A stretch of DNA of 17,020 bases from JBGPEQ01 sp035518775 (GTDB lineage Bacteria > Pseudomonadota > Alphaproteobacteria > Dongiales > Dongiaceae): positions 1 through 17,020 of the forward strand of contig DATIXH010000346.1 of NCBI GenBank assembly GCA_035518775.1, written 5' to 3'. Of this stretch, positions 1-6,489 are shown piece by piece (positions within the stretch are counted from its first letter, which is position 1; each line of letters opens with the position of its first letter). The position numbers and the translations under genes were made by a program. A model generated the notes under the pieces. It was not told the DNA's origin, did no database searches, and saw only the letters and a program-made list of their open reading frames with translations.

Positions 1-104
1 TGCTCGCGGCGACGGCGATCGACCTGGGCGCGCCGGGAAAGGATCCGATCTTCGGCTGGGGCCTGATCCAGGCCGCCAACCCATGCGGGACTGCGACCCA
101 GTAG
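1..104 (+). CDS. C-terminal end of a subtilase-like serine protease (partial)
   Basis: Only the last 33 codons lie in the window, read from base 3 to a TAG at 102-104. They encode an AAxDLGAPGxDxxFGWGLIQA-type motif. In subtilisin-family (S8) proteases this stretch follows the catalytic serine region and closes the catalytic domain. Family knowledge suggests a secreted or periplasmic endopeptidase, but the catalytic Asp, His and Ser are all outside the window, so activity cannot be judged. The protein ends about ten residues after the motif, so no C-terminal anchor or autotransporter domain follows. The call rests on one short motif. Confidence 0.55.
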   Translation, partial: LAATAIDLGAPGKDPIFGWGLIQAANPCGTATQ

Positions 105-165
105 CCAGGTGCCCGCCACAACGCGGTGTCGCCCCCGCGAAGGCGGCTATTGGATTCGCAGGACC

Positions 166-256
166 GCCGTGCGTCCTTCGACAGGCTCAGGATGAGGGAA
201 AACCTTGGTGGCACCAAGAAAAGTCCTCATCCTGAGCCTGTCGAAGGACGCACGGC
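166..256. repeat. Long inverted repeat, REP/MITE-like, with a nested inner hairpin
   Basis: Two perfectly complementary 32-bp arms (166-197 and 225-256) surround a 27-bp centre. The centre holds a second palindrome: CTTGGTG at 204-210 pairs with CACCAAG at 212-218. The arm core TCCTTCGACAGGCTCAGGAT resembles, from memory, a short interspersed repeat common in proteobacterial genomes. It lies between the protease stop and the 3' end of the convergent methyltransferase, where such elements usually sit. It could fold as a strong stem-loop in transcripts from either side. No open reading frame is associated with it. Confidence 0.8.
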
Positions 257-320
257 CGCAATCCCGGGCTGCTGCTCCTGCACTGGCCGGCACAATCGGG
301 TGGGACGCCGTCGCCGCCGA

Positions 321-1049
321 TCAGGGCGATACGACCAGCCGATAGCCGGCGTCATAGTCCTCGAGGGCGAGGAGCTCGGAATAGCGACGGTGCCACTCGC
401 CCGTATCGAGGTCGCGGGCCAGTTTGCCCAGGCCGGCCTCGGCATCGCCGATCGCCCAAAAGGAAGAGATGCCTGAGCGAATTCGCGCATCGAGATAGGC
501 CGCGGGCCTTCGCCAATAGGCGTACTGGAAGCCGTCCGTGCAATCGTGCGGCACCAGCACCGGCGAAATCCGCACATTGCCCAACCATCGCTCGTAGTCG
601 GACATCCGCGGGGCTTGCGCCTCGTCCAACGCCGCGAGCTGCGGGAGATAGTCGGTCAACCAGGGCCGGTGCGACGGGTCGAACGTCAGCAGCACGATGG
701 GGCCGCGAGTCACGCGGCGCATCTCGCGCAAGCCTGCCTCCTTGTCGGGCCAGTGATGAATGGTCAGGATCGCCATGGCGGCGTCGAAGCTCTTGTCGTC
801 GAACGGCAGATCGTCGGCAGAGGCCTGGATCGCCTTCGCCGCAGAAGGACTGCGCTTGCGGATCATTTCGAGCGACGGTTCGACGGCGACCAGCTGTCGA
901 TCGGCGGGTTCGTAGGAGCCGGTTCCGGCGCCGACGTTGAGGATCGCCTGGGCAGCCCCGAGCGCCTGCTCGATGGCCTTCGCGATGCGGGGATCGGGCT
1001 TGCGAAGGTCTGCGTAGTTGATCCCGATGCTGTCATACAGCGCGCTCAT
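321..1049 (-). CDS. Class I SAM-dependent methyltransferase (Methyltransf_11 type)
   Basis: This 242-residue protein has a Rossmann-fold methyltransferase core. The glycine-rich SAM-binding motif I, LNVGAGTGS, is at residues 38-46. The acidic residue that would contact the SAM ribose is in VAVEPS near residue 58. The DLPFDDKSFDAA segment at 80-91 corresponds to the motif near the adenine and active site, and HHWPD follows. The frame is open upstream to 1175, but I chose the ATG at 1047-1049 because MSALYDSIGINYADLR is a typical start for this family and the upstream residues look like unrelated basic sequence. The ribosome-binding site is weak. The gene stands alone on the minus strand. The substrate cannot be deduced. 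Confidence 0.8.
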   Translation of the reverse strand: MSALYDSIGINYADLRKPDPRIAKAIEQALGAAQAILNVGAGTGSYEPADRQLVAVEPSLEMIRKRSPSAAKAIQASADDLPFDDKSFDAAMAILTIHHWPDKEAGLREMRRVTRGPIVLLTFDPSHRPWLTDYLPQLAALDEAQAPRMSDYERWLGNVRISPVLVPHDCTDGFQYAYWRRPAAYLDARIRSGISSFWAIGDAEAGLGKLARDLDTGEWHRRYSELLALEDYDAGYRLVVSP

Positions 1050-1365
1050 CGCGTCAGCTTGCTGCAGTTCCCGAATGCCCGCAATGGGTCGGATCGCGAC
1101 GTCAGCGGCCGGGCCGCGAACTATCTGCAACCGGCGCTTCGGCGCTATCGAACGCGGCATGGCCGCAGGTTTCACGCTTCTTTTCCGGAGAACGCAACGG
1201 TGGGATTACGGGCGCCGGGCATCCTCGCGCCATCGACAGGGGATGCGGACAGCGGCGGATTCGTCGCGACGTCTTGAAGCCGCTGCGACCAGGCAACTCG
1301 CCGGCGCCGGCAGAGTCGATAGGCAGAGTCGATAGCGGCGCGCGGCTTCATGGAGAGTCAACCCG
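1050..1365. other. Intergenic region between divergent genes, with a 13-bp tandem duplication
   Basis: These 316 bp separate the minus-strand methyltransferase from the plus-strand DUF5675-like gene and should hold both promoters, though I recognise no confident -35/-10 pair. At 1309-1334 the 13-mer GGCAGAGTCGATA occurs twice in tandem without mismatch, ending about 18 bp before the Shine-Dalgarno-like GGAGAG of the next gene. Short frames on both strands here have no features of real proteins. Confidence 0.5.
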
Positions 1366-1860
1366 ATGGCTAGCACTTACATTCCTCCCGCGGCCTGCGA
1401 CATCCAATTCCGCCGCACCGGGATCGTGAACCCCAACGGTTCGGTGGCGGGCGAGCTGCGTATCCGCGAGCAGAAGTGGCCGACGATGGAGCGCGGCGTG
1501 GACTACACCTTCGTCCGCAAGGGCGTGTACACGCTGCTGATGTGCACGAAGATCAGCGGCCGCCCCGTCAACTGCCTCTGCTTCAGCGACAGCCCCGCCA
1601 TCAGCAGTCACCTCATTCACGACGCCAAGAACGACGACTACAAGCAGATCACGGGCTGTATCGCGCCCGGACGGGGCGCCGACCGCGACGGCGTCCATGG
1701 CTCGGCCGATGCCATGATCGACATCTTCGCCGCGCTCGGCGGATTCTTCATGTGGAAGAAGGTGGCGATCTTCGTCGAGAACAACATCCGGGGCGACGAG
1801 ACGAAAGACGAGTGGATCAGGCGCCGCGAGGCCGAGGCCCGCCAGCGGCTGGCCGGCTGA
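1366..1860 (+). CDS. DUF5675-like protein
   Basis: This 164-residue soluble protein starts at an ATG with GGAGAG about 8 bases upstream. The central GCIAPGR stretch (about residues 97-103), followed by a Ser-Ala-x-x-Met segment (about 113-117), resembles the GCI-(L/A)-x-G pattern of DUF5675, a family often found in phage-derived and type VI-associated loci. The N-terminal half is rich in beta-type segments (DIQFRRTGIVNPNG, GELRIREQKWP), and the C-terminus is a charged helix. There is no signal peptide or membrane segment. No phage genes are visible nearby, so any phage origin is inference. The family assignment is from pattern memory and the biochemical function is unknown. Confidence 0.6.
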   Translation: MASTYIPPAACDIQFRRTGIVNPNGSVAGELRIREQKWPTMERGVDYTFVRKGVYTLLMCTKISGRPVNCLCFSDSPAISSHLIHDAKNDDYKQITGCIAPGRGADRDGVHGSADAMIDIFAALGGFFMWKKVAIFVENNIRGDETKDEWIRRREAEARQRLAG

Positions 1861-1877
1861 CACCGTGCTGCCCTGGG

Positions 1878-1939
1878 CGCCGAGCCCGCGCAGGCGGCTG
1901 GAGCGGCGCCGGAGGAGCTCGACCGTCGTCAGGAGCGCG
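1878..1939 (-). pseudogene. 3'-terminal fragment of an ABC-transporter permease gene, copy 1
   Basis: These 62 bp match 3347-3408 at all but one position (a C/G difference at 1909). On the minus strand they encode ALLTTVELLRRRSSRLRGL, the basic C-terminal tail of the truncated permease at 3342-3542. The similarity stops abruptly after a 1-bp indel near 1940. The stop codon of copy 2 is not preserved here. This is a relic of duplication or recombination, not a functional gene. Confidence 0.75.
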
Positions 1940-1945
1940 GATCGA

Positions 1946-1967
1946 TGAAGAATTGGTGAAGAATTGG
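1946..1967. repeat. 11-bp perfect tandem repeat at the permease-fragment breakpoint
   Basis: TGAAGAATTGG occurs twice back to back, starting a few bases after similarity to the permease 3' end stops. It may mark the repaired junction of the rearrangement. The rest of 1968-2131 shows no gene or convincing signal. Confidence 0.6.
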
Positions 1968-2131
1968 GGGCAGATAAAAACGACGCGAGCAACTCTCATC
2001 TGACCGCATTCCTCAGGCCCGTTTCTCCATCGATGACCGGCACGCAGCGGGTCGCCGGTTGCCGGGCCGCAGGGCAGGCGCGATTTCGTCGCCGCCCACG
2101 ACCCAATCTCTCATCGGCAACCGTGCGTCAT

Positions 2132-2338
2132 CTAGCAATTGTAGACGCCGGCGGCGCACCGCCGCGCCGTCCTCCGCGTCACGCCGGCGACGCTCATCGG
2201 CGTAAGCGGGCGACCGACGACGGCTTCGGCGGTGGATATGATCGCGAGATCGCCGGGCGCCACGACATGCCCGCCTGCATCGAGACAAAGCGCGCCGGCA
2301 ACCGCAATCGCCAGGGCGATCGCAATACGCTTCAACAT
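2132..2338 (-). CDS. Small secreted protein downstream of the DUF2092 gene
   Basis: This 68-residue protein starts with MLKR followed by a hydrophobic stretch to about residue 18 (signal peptide). A short mature part contains AVVGRPLTPMSVAGVTRRTARRC and ends in YNC. Two in-frame ATGs lie at 2347 and 2344, but the Shine-Dalgarno GGGAG at 2348-2352 would abut them. It is 9 bases from the ATG at 2338, so I prefer that start. It begins 15 bases after the DUF2092 stop, so the two are probably co-transcribed. The RPLTPxSxAGVxRRTARR pattern resembles short uncharacterised secreted proteins of Rhizobiales-type genomes (recollection, unchecked). The mature part is basic, with two cysteines. Function unknown. 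Confidence 0.7.
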   Translation of the reverse strand: MLKRIAIALAIAVAGALCLDAGGHVVAPGDLAIISTAEAVVGRPLTPMSVAGVTRRTARRCAAGVYNC

Positions 2339-2353
2339 GGCCATCATCTCCCG

Positions 2354-3145
2354 CTACTTCTTGGTGAAAACACTGGGCAACTCATCGGCGTCGGGAAACT
2401 CGCCGGGCTTCAGCTTGCGGGCGTCCGGCGGCGCCTTGAAGGCGAAATCGTCGGCTGCAACCTCGGCGCCCGTCTTCCAGTTCCGTACGTCGACGGTGTA
2501 CTGCGGCCATCCCTTCACTTTCTTGGTCGTCACGACATAGCGGCAGGGATAGGGACGGTCGCCCTGGGCGATCCATATCTGCCAGTCCACCTCCTTCGTC
2601 CGAAAGGCCAGGTGATCGCATTCCACGCCCCGGATCACGCCGCTTCCGAGATCCTTCACGTTGGTGACGAGGGGCATGAGCTGACCATAGACGTCGGACA
2701 TCAGCAGGTCCGCCCCGGACAGCGGCCGATGGAACTTATCGCGCAACACGTCGACCAGATTGTCGATCGTGCCGGGCACCTCGGCCTGGGCGTAGAGATT
2801 CTTCTCCTTGCCCAGCAGCGAGACGGTCTTGCCGTCAAAGACCAACTCGACATTGGCGAACCCGCCGGACCGCGTGGCGCGGATCTTGTCGGGGCGGTTC
2901 ATCGTCACGGCCCCGGAGCTCGCGAACGCGATCTTCTGGCTTTCCGTCGATATGATCTCGAAGCTGGTGTCGAAATCGAACGATACAGCCTGCTGTGCGG
3001 CCATATAGTCCGACATCGCCTTGAAAAGCTGCTTGGCCTGCGCCTCATCGGCATGCACGCCTGGCGCGCCAATGATGATAGATACGGCTAGGGCAGCGCA
3101 CGCTGCGGCGTTTGTCGCCGAACGCCCGAGGAATGCCTGGTGCAT
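2354..3145 (-). CDS. DUF2092 family periplasmic protein
   Basis: This 263-residue protein has a signal peptide (hydrophobic AAACAALAVSIIIGA, probable cut after GVHA near residue 32), so the mature protein should be periplasmic. It continues with a beta-rich body: FDFDTSFEIIS, GAVTMNRPDKIRATR, VELVFDGKTVSLLGKEKNLYAQ, then VIRGVECDHLAFRTKEVDWQIWIAQGDRPYPCRYVVTTK and VDVRNWKTG near the C-terminus. This order is characteristic of DUF2092, whose fold resembles the LolA/LolB lipoprotein carriers. A strong AGGGAGG lies 7 bases before the ATG. It is the first gene of a two-gene minus-strand unit with the 68-residue secreted protein. The molecular role is unknown; an envelope ligand-binding role is inferred from fold similarity only. 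Confidence 0.85.
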   Translation of the reverse strand: MHQAFLGRSATNAAACAALAVSIIIGAPGVHADEAQAKQLFKAMSDYMAAQQAVSFDFDTSFEIISTESQKIAFASSGAVTMNRPDKIRATRSGGFANVELVFDGKTVSLLGKEKNLYAQAEVPGTIDNLVDVLRDKFHRPLSGADLLMSDVYGQLMPLVTNVKDLGSGVIRGVECDHLAFRTKEVDWQIWIAQGDRPYPCRYVVTTKKVKGWPQYTVDVRNWKTGAEVAADDFAFKAPPDARKLKPGEFPDADELPSVFTKK

Positions 3146-3313
3146 TTTTCAGCCTCCCTGCGGATGCTGTCGGCGGAATGGGAGTGCGCCGACGCAACCG
3201 AAGGTCTATCAGAGCGCGAGCATGCCCCGCTTGCCATTGGACTTTAGGCCAACCGCTCATCGGCGGCCGCAGCAGACATCCCGTAGTCGGCGCCGGTGAC
3301 GCGGCCCCGCCCG

Positions 3314-3329
3314 CGTCCGCCGACGGACG
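3314..3329 (-). terminator. Short hairpin after the truncated permease stop codon
   Basis: CGTCCG and CGGACG pair around a CCGA loop, 12 bases downstream of the permease stop on the minus strand. There is no T-tract. It may be the remnant terminator of the former permease operon. Confidence 0.3.
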
Positions 3330-3341
3330 GCCCACTGAAGT

Positions 3342-3542
3342 CTAGCCGCCGAGCCCGCGCAGGCGGCTGGAGCGGCGGCGGAGGAGCTCGACCGTCGTCA
3401 GGAGCGCGATCGAGAAAAGGACCAGGATGGTGGCGACCGCGAGGATCGTGGGGCTGATCTGTTCGCGGATGCCCGCCCACATCTGGCGCGGGATGATCTG
3501 CTGCTCGTAGCCCGCAAGGAAGATCACGACCACCACCTCGTC
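3342..3542 (-). pseudogene. Truncated ABC-transporter permease (PotC-like C-terminus), copy 2
   Basis: The minus-strand frame ends in DEVVVVIFLAGYEQQIIPRQMW and continues with GIREQISPTILAVATILVLFSIALLTTVELLRRRSS, stopping at a TAG (3342-3344). This is the final loop, last transmembrane helix and basic tail of a polyamine/opine-type (PotC-like) inner-membrane permease. Only about 66 residues of a usual 260-290 are present, and the preceding in-frame residues (up to 3749) do not look like a permease. The EAA coupling motif and the other helices are missing, so it cannot be functional. The exact breakpoint near 3542 is estimated from where family resemblance ceases. The 3' end recurs at 1878-1939. 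Confidence 0.75.
3347..3408. repeat. Direct repeat copy 2 (permease 3' end)
   Basis: Matches 1878-1939 with one mismatch and the same orientation, at an offset of 1469 bp. Similarity ends at a 1-bp indel just beyond 3408. Here the repeat is continuous with the longer permease fragment, so this copy is probably the ancestral position. Confidence 0.85.
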
Positions 3543-3633
3543 GCCGGGCTGGCGCTCCAGCTGCTGCGCCGTCTTGGTGAGCAGGCTGCGCGTGCCGGCG
3601 ATCTCGTAGTTCAGGATCTGAGGGGGATCGAGG

Positions 3634-3822
3634 TTGAGAGACGTATTCGCGCTGGCGGCGGCTGCAATCTGGTTCGCCCTCAATATCGCCCTCTGGGTGA
3701 TGCGGCTGCCGGACCTTGCGCAGTTCGGCTGGTCCGTTCTGCTCGGCATAGTGTTCTTCGCCGGCTTCTTTCTCTATCTTGGCCATAGGGATCGCCGGGA
3801 GTCGCGGCGCCCGGGCAAATGA
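3634..3822 (+). CDS. Small two-span membrane protein (TTG start)
   Basis: A 62-residue frame begins at TTG with AGGGGG about 7 bases upstream. It encodes two hydrophobic segments (about residues 4-22 and 31-50) and a basic tail, HRDRRESRRPGK. The charge layout would place the tail in the cytoplasm. It ends 18 bases before the LysR gene on the same strand, so the two may be co-transcribed. The non-ATG start, small size and overlap with the open frame on the other strand lower confidence, but its composition is far more protein-like than the shadow frames nearby. No family recognised. Confidence 0.45.
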   Translation: MRDVFALAAAAIWFALNIALWVMRLPDLAQFGWSVLLGIVFFAGFFLYLGHRDRRESRRPGK

Positions 3823-3840
3823 GACGCGGGGACGAAGCCG

Positions 3841-4767
3841 ATGGAAATGCATCAGGTCAGGTACTTCCTGGCCCTGGCGGGAACCAGGAACTTCACGAGG
3901 GCCGCGGAGCAGTGCCATGTGACGCAGCCGTCGCTCACGCGCGCCATCAAGATGCTCGAGGACGAACTCGGCGGCCCCCTCCTCCGGCGCGATCGCCAAA
4001 ATACGAACCTGACCGACCTCGGCCAGGTGATGCTCCCGCAGCTCGAGCGCATGTGGACGAGCGTGGAATCCGTGAAGACGACGGCCGCGAGCCTTCTCAA
4101 CCTCAGGGACGCACCTCTCAAGCTCGGCCTGATGTGCACGATCGGGCCGCTGCGGTTCGCGGGGTTCCTCTCCCGGTTCCGCTCGCAGCAACCGGGCATC
4201 CGGCTCAGCCTCATCGAGCGCAAGCCGAGCGACCTCGCGGCCGCGCTGCACGGCGGCGAACTCGACGTCGCCGTCATGGCGCAGGCGGCGCCGTTCGACG
4301 ATCGCTTCAGAGTCGAGCCGCTGTACCCTGAGCGTTTTGCCGTGGGGTTTGCCCTCGGCCACCGCTTTCAGAAGATGGCAGCGGTGCGGATGGCGGACAT
4401 GGACGGCGAGAGCTACCTGATCCGCGTGAATTGCGAGTATTTCGACCAGCTGAAGGCGGCGCGCGAAGCCTCCGGCGCCACGTTGCGCTACGCCTACAAG
4501 AGCGAACGCGAGGAATGGATCCAGGCGATGGCGGCAGCCGGGCTGGGCATCTGCTTCCTCCCCGTCTACTCGCCGGTCGTGGCGGGCTTGCTCAGCCGGC
4601 CGATCATCGAGCCGGAGGTGTCGCGCGAGGTATCGCTGGTGACGGTCGCCGGCCGCCGCCATACGCCAGCCCTGGCGACCTTCGTGCGGGCGCTCAAAGG
4701 CTACGCTTGGCCTGAGTTGGGAGACGCGCCGCAGCAGCGATCGCCGCTGGGTGCCGTAGGAGCGTGA
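3841..4767 (+). CDS. LysR-family transcriptional regulator
   Basis: This 308-residue protein has the LysR layout. A winged helix-turn-helix occupies about residues 1-60 (MHQVRYFLALAGTRNFTRAA, then CHVTQPSLTRAIKMLEDELG). A linker helix follows, then a periplasmic-binding-protein-like effector domain from about residue 90 (LKLGLMCTIGPL, the LIERKPSDLAAALHGGELDVAVM segment, and GLGICFLPVYSP). It should bind DNA as a tetramer and respond to a small molecule that the sequence does not reveal. GGGGA lies about 9 bases before the ATG; an in-frame ATG two codons later is an alternative. It ends 79 bp before the CLC gene on the same strand, so that gene is a plausible target, although LysR proteins more often control divergent genes. 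Confidence 0.9.
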   Translation: MEMHQVRYFLALAGTRNFTRAAEQCHVTQPSLTRAIKMLEDELGGPLLRRDRQNTNLTDLGQVMLPQLERMWTSVESVKTTAASLLNLRDAPLKLGLMCTIGPLRFAGFLSRFRSQQPGIRLSLIERKPSDLAAALHGGELDVAVMAQAAPFDDRFRVEPLYPERFAVGFALGHRFQKMAAVRMADMDGESYLIRVNCEYFDQLKAAREASGATLRYAYKSEREEWIQAMAAAGLGICFLPVYSPVVAGLLSRPIIEPEVSREVSLVTVAGRRHTPALATFVRALKGYAWPELGDAPQQRSPLGAVGA

Positions 4768-4846
4768 GCGCACGGCGAGGCGCTGGCACCTGATCGACCT
4801 CGACGTTGGAAGACACACCCAGTTCGGCGAACACGGCAACATCGCG

Positions 4847-6160
4847 ATGCTCCGAAAATTCAGCCTGCAGCGCGTGCGCAAACTGGTGGCGTCGCGCCGC
4901 GCCTGGAGCCGTCGGCTGGTGTTCTGGGGCGCCGCGCTGTCGGTGGGATTGATCGCTGTGGTTTTCGCCGAACTCAGCGACCGCGCCCAGGCGGGGTTCC
5001 GCCATGTCGTGACTGCAGCCCCTCTGCTGCCGCTGGCGCTGACGCCGGCGGGCTTCGCACTGTCCGCGTGGATCACGCGCCGCTACTTTCCGGGCTCCCA
5101 GGGCAGCGGCATTCCCCAGACCATGGCGGCGCGGGCGACATCCGACGAGCAGACGCGCAGGGCTTTGCTGTCGCTGCGGGTGGCCGGCGGCAAGATCGTG
5201 CTGACGCTGCTGGGCCTGCTGGTCGGCGCATCGGTCGGGCGCGAGGGCCCGACGGTGCAGGTCGGCGCGGCGATCATGCTGGCCGCCGGCACGCTCGTGG
5301 GCATGCGCCGCGGCGATGGCATGATCCTGGCCGGCGGCGCGGCGGGCGTCGCGGCCGCCTTCAACACGCCGCTCGCCGGAATCGTCTTCGCGATCGAGGA
5401 GCTGGCGCGCGGCTTCGAGCATCGGACCAGCGGCGTCGTGCTGACGGCGGTGATTCTCGCCGGCCTGGCGTCGCTGGCGATCCTGGGCAACTACAGCTAC
5501 TTCGGAAACACGGAAGCCTCGCTCGTCGCATGGGAGTCCTGGCTGGCTGCCCCGATCAGCGGTGTCGCCGGCGGGCTTCTCGGTGCGGCCTTTACAGTCA
5601 TCGTCGTGACGACCGTGCGGCGTCTGCCGGCGGCCGCCGGAGGGCTGTTCAAGCGCCACCCCTACGTCTTCGCGGCCGCTTGCGGCTTGGCCATGGCAGG
5701 CATCGGCGTCGTCTCCGGTGGCCTCGTCTACGGAACCGGCTATGGCGAGGCGCGCGCGGCCCTCGAAGGTTCCGCGGCCCTCCCCTGGTGGTATGGGCTT
5801 GCCAAACTGGCAGCGACGACGCTCGCCGCAGTCAGCGGCATTCCCGGCGGCATCTTCTCGCCCTCGCTGTCGGTCGGCGCCGGGCTGGGCGCCGCATTGG
5901 CCTGGTTGACGCCGGCGGCCCCGCAAGGCGCGGTCGTTCTGCTCGGCATGGTCGGGTATTTCGCCGGCGTCGTTCAGGCCCCGATCACGGCCTTCGTCAT
6001 CGTCATGGAGATGACCAACAACCAGACGATGATCCTGCCGCTGATGACGGCGTCGCTGATCGGATACGGAGTCTCGCGCCTGCTCTGTCGGGAGCCGATC
6101 TACTATGCGCTGTCGCGGCAGTTCCTGCCGACAGGCACGCGCGAACCGGGCTCGGCCTAG
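4847..6160 (+). CDS. CLC-family chloride/proton antiporter
   Basis: This 437-residue polytopic inner-membrane protein has the CLC signatures: GSGIP (residues 86-90, chloride selectivity), GREGP (131-135, with gating glutamate E133), and GIFSP (335-339). A tyrosine near 419 matches the chloride-coordinating Tyr445 of E. coli ClcA. FNTPLAGIVFAIEEL keeps the glutamate pair aligned with ClcA E202/E203, the internal proton glutamate. Together these predict an exchanger rather than a passive channel. The length fits the short bacterial type without C-terminal CBS domains. The ATG at 4847 is the first good start in frame; its ribosome-binding site is weak. Related CLCs support acid resistance or anion homeostasis. 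The gene follows the LysR gene closely. Confidence 0.92.
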   Translation: MLRKFSLQRVRKLVASRRAWSRRLVFWGAALSVGLIAVVFAELSDRAQAGFRHVVTAAPLLPLALTPAGFALSAWITRRYFPGSQGSGIPQTMAARATSDEQTRRALLSLRVAGGKIVLTLLGLLVGASVGREGPTVQVGAAIMLAAGTLVGMRRGDGMILAGGAAGVAAAFNTPLAGIVFAIEELARGFEHRTSGVVLTAVILAGLASLAILGNYSYFGNTEASLVAWESWLAAPISGVAGGLLGAAFTVIVVTTVRRLPAAAGGLFKRHPYVFAAACGLAMAGIGVVSGGLVYGTGYGEARAALEGSAALPWWYGLAKLAATTLAAVSGIPGGIFSPSLSVGAGLGAALAWLTPAAPQGAVVLLGMVGYFAGVVQAPITAFVIVMEMTNNQTMILPLMTASLIGYGVSRLLCREPIYYALSRQFLPTGTREPGSA

Positions 6161-6176
6161 TCGGCTCGCCACATGC

Positions 6177-6211
6177 GGGCGGCGCGCCCGGACAAGCCGG
6201 ACGCACCGCCC
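6177..6211. terminator. Hairpin between convergent genes
   Basis: GGGCGG at 6177-6182 pairs with CCGCCC at 6206-6211. Inner GCG/CGC and CCGG/CCGG pairs and two mismatches close a 5-base loop. It lies between the stops of the CLC gene (plus) and the 78-residue protein (minus), where a shared terminator is expected. There is no clear T-tract on either side. Confidence 0.4.
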
Positions 6212-6227
6212 TTGCAAACCCTCAAGG

Positions 6228-6464
6228 CTACATGCGCTCGGGCGCGTGCTCGGACGCGATCGCCTTCTGCAGGTTGTCGCCCTGGCGCAGCTTCTGCGCT
6301 TCGGATTCCAACATGCGGTTCTCCATCTGGATCTGCAGGTAGTGCCAGCCGAGCCAGAAGACGACGGCGATGATGACCATCAGCGTCTCCCATCCCACGA
6401 AGGGATAGATCGGGCCGATGTCCATGATGTTGCCGTTCCAGTCCGTAATGTTTCCGGTATTCAT
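6228..6464 (-). CDS. 78-residue single-span membrane protein paired with the Amt-like gene
   Basis: The ATG has AAGGGAGCAC upstream at good spacing, and the gene begins 25 bases after the Amt-like stop, so co-transcription is very likely. The protein has a polar N-terminus (NTGNITDWNGNIMDIGP), an aromatic IYPFVGWE motif, one hydrophobic span (about residues 25-42), then a charged helix QMENRMLESEAQKLRQGDN with coiled-coil character. It resembles a small accessory subunit more than an enzyme. I do not recognise a named family. A role in assembly or regulation of the Amt-like channel, or of the permease encoded upstream, is inferred from operon position alone. Confidence 0.75.
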   Translation of the reverse strand: MNTGNITDWNGNIMDIGPIYPFVGWETLMVIIAVVFWLGWHYLQIQMENRMLESEAQKLRQGDNLQKAIASEHAPERM

Positions 6465-6489
6465 GGTGTCGTGCTCCCTTGTCTCGCGG

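Larger units (their letters stand above)
1878..3408. mobile_element. Possible inserted or recombined segment bounded by 62-bp direct repeats
   Basis: Copies of the same permease 3' end at 1878-1939 and 3347-3408 stand in direct orientation, 1469 bp apart (61 of 62 positions identical). They enclose the DUF2092 gene and its small partner. The arrangement resembles the gene-end duplication left by integration into a 3' coding end, or by a tandem duplication followed by deletion. No integrase or transposase lies between them, so autonomous mobility is unlikely. The repeats are directly visible; the mechanism is inference. Confidence 0.4.

Noticed and set aside
1050..1175. N-terminal extension of the methyltransferase to 1175
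   Set aside because: The extra 42 residues do not resemble the family, and the ATG at 1049 gives a typical start.
1878..3408. Complete integrative element or insertion sequence between the direct repeats
   Set aside because: No transposase, integrase or terminal inverted repeats were found; only the repeats and two secreted-protein genes are visible.
3244..5076. Long (610-codon) minus-strand open frame opposite the LysR gene
   Set aside because: It is an Arg/His/Pro/Ala-rich shadow of the high-GC LysR coding frame, without domain-like sequence apart from passing near the permease relic.
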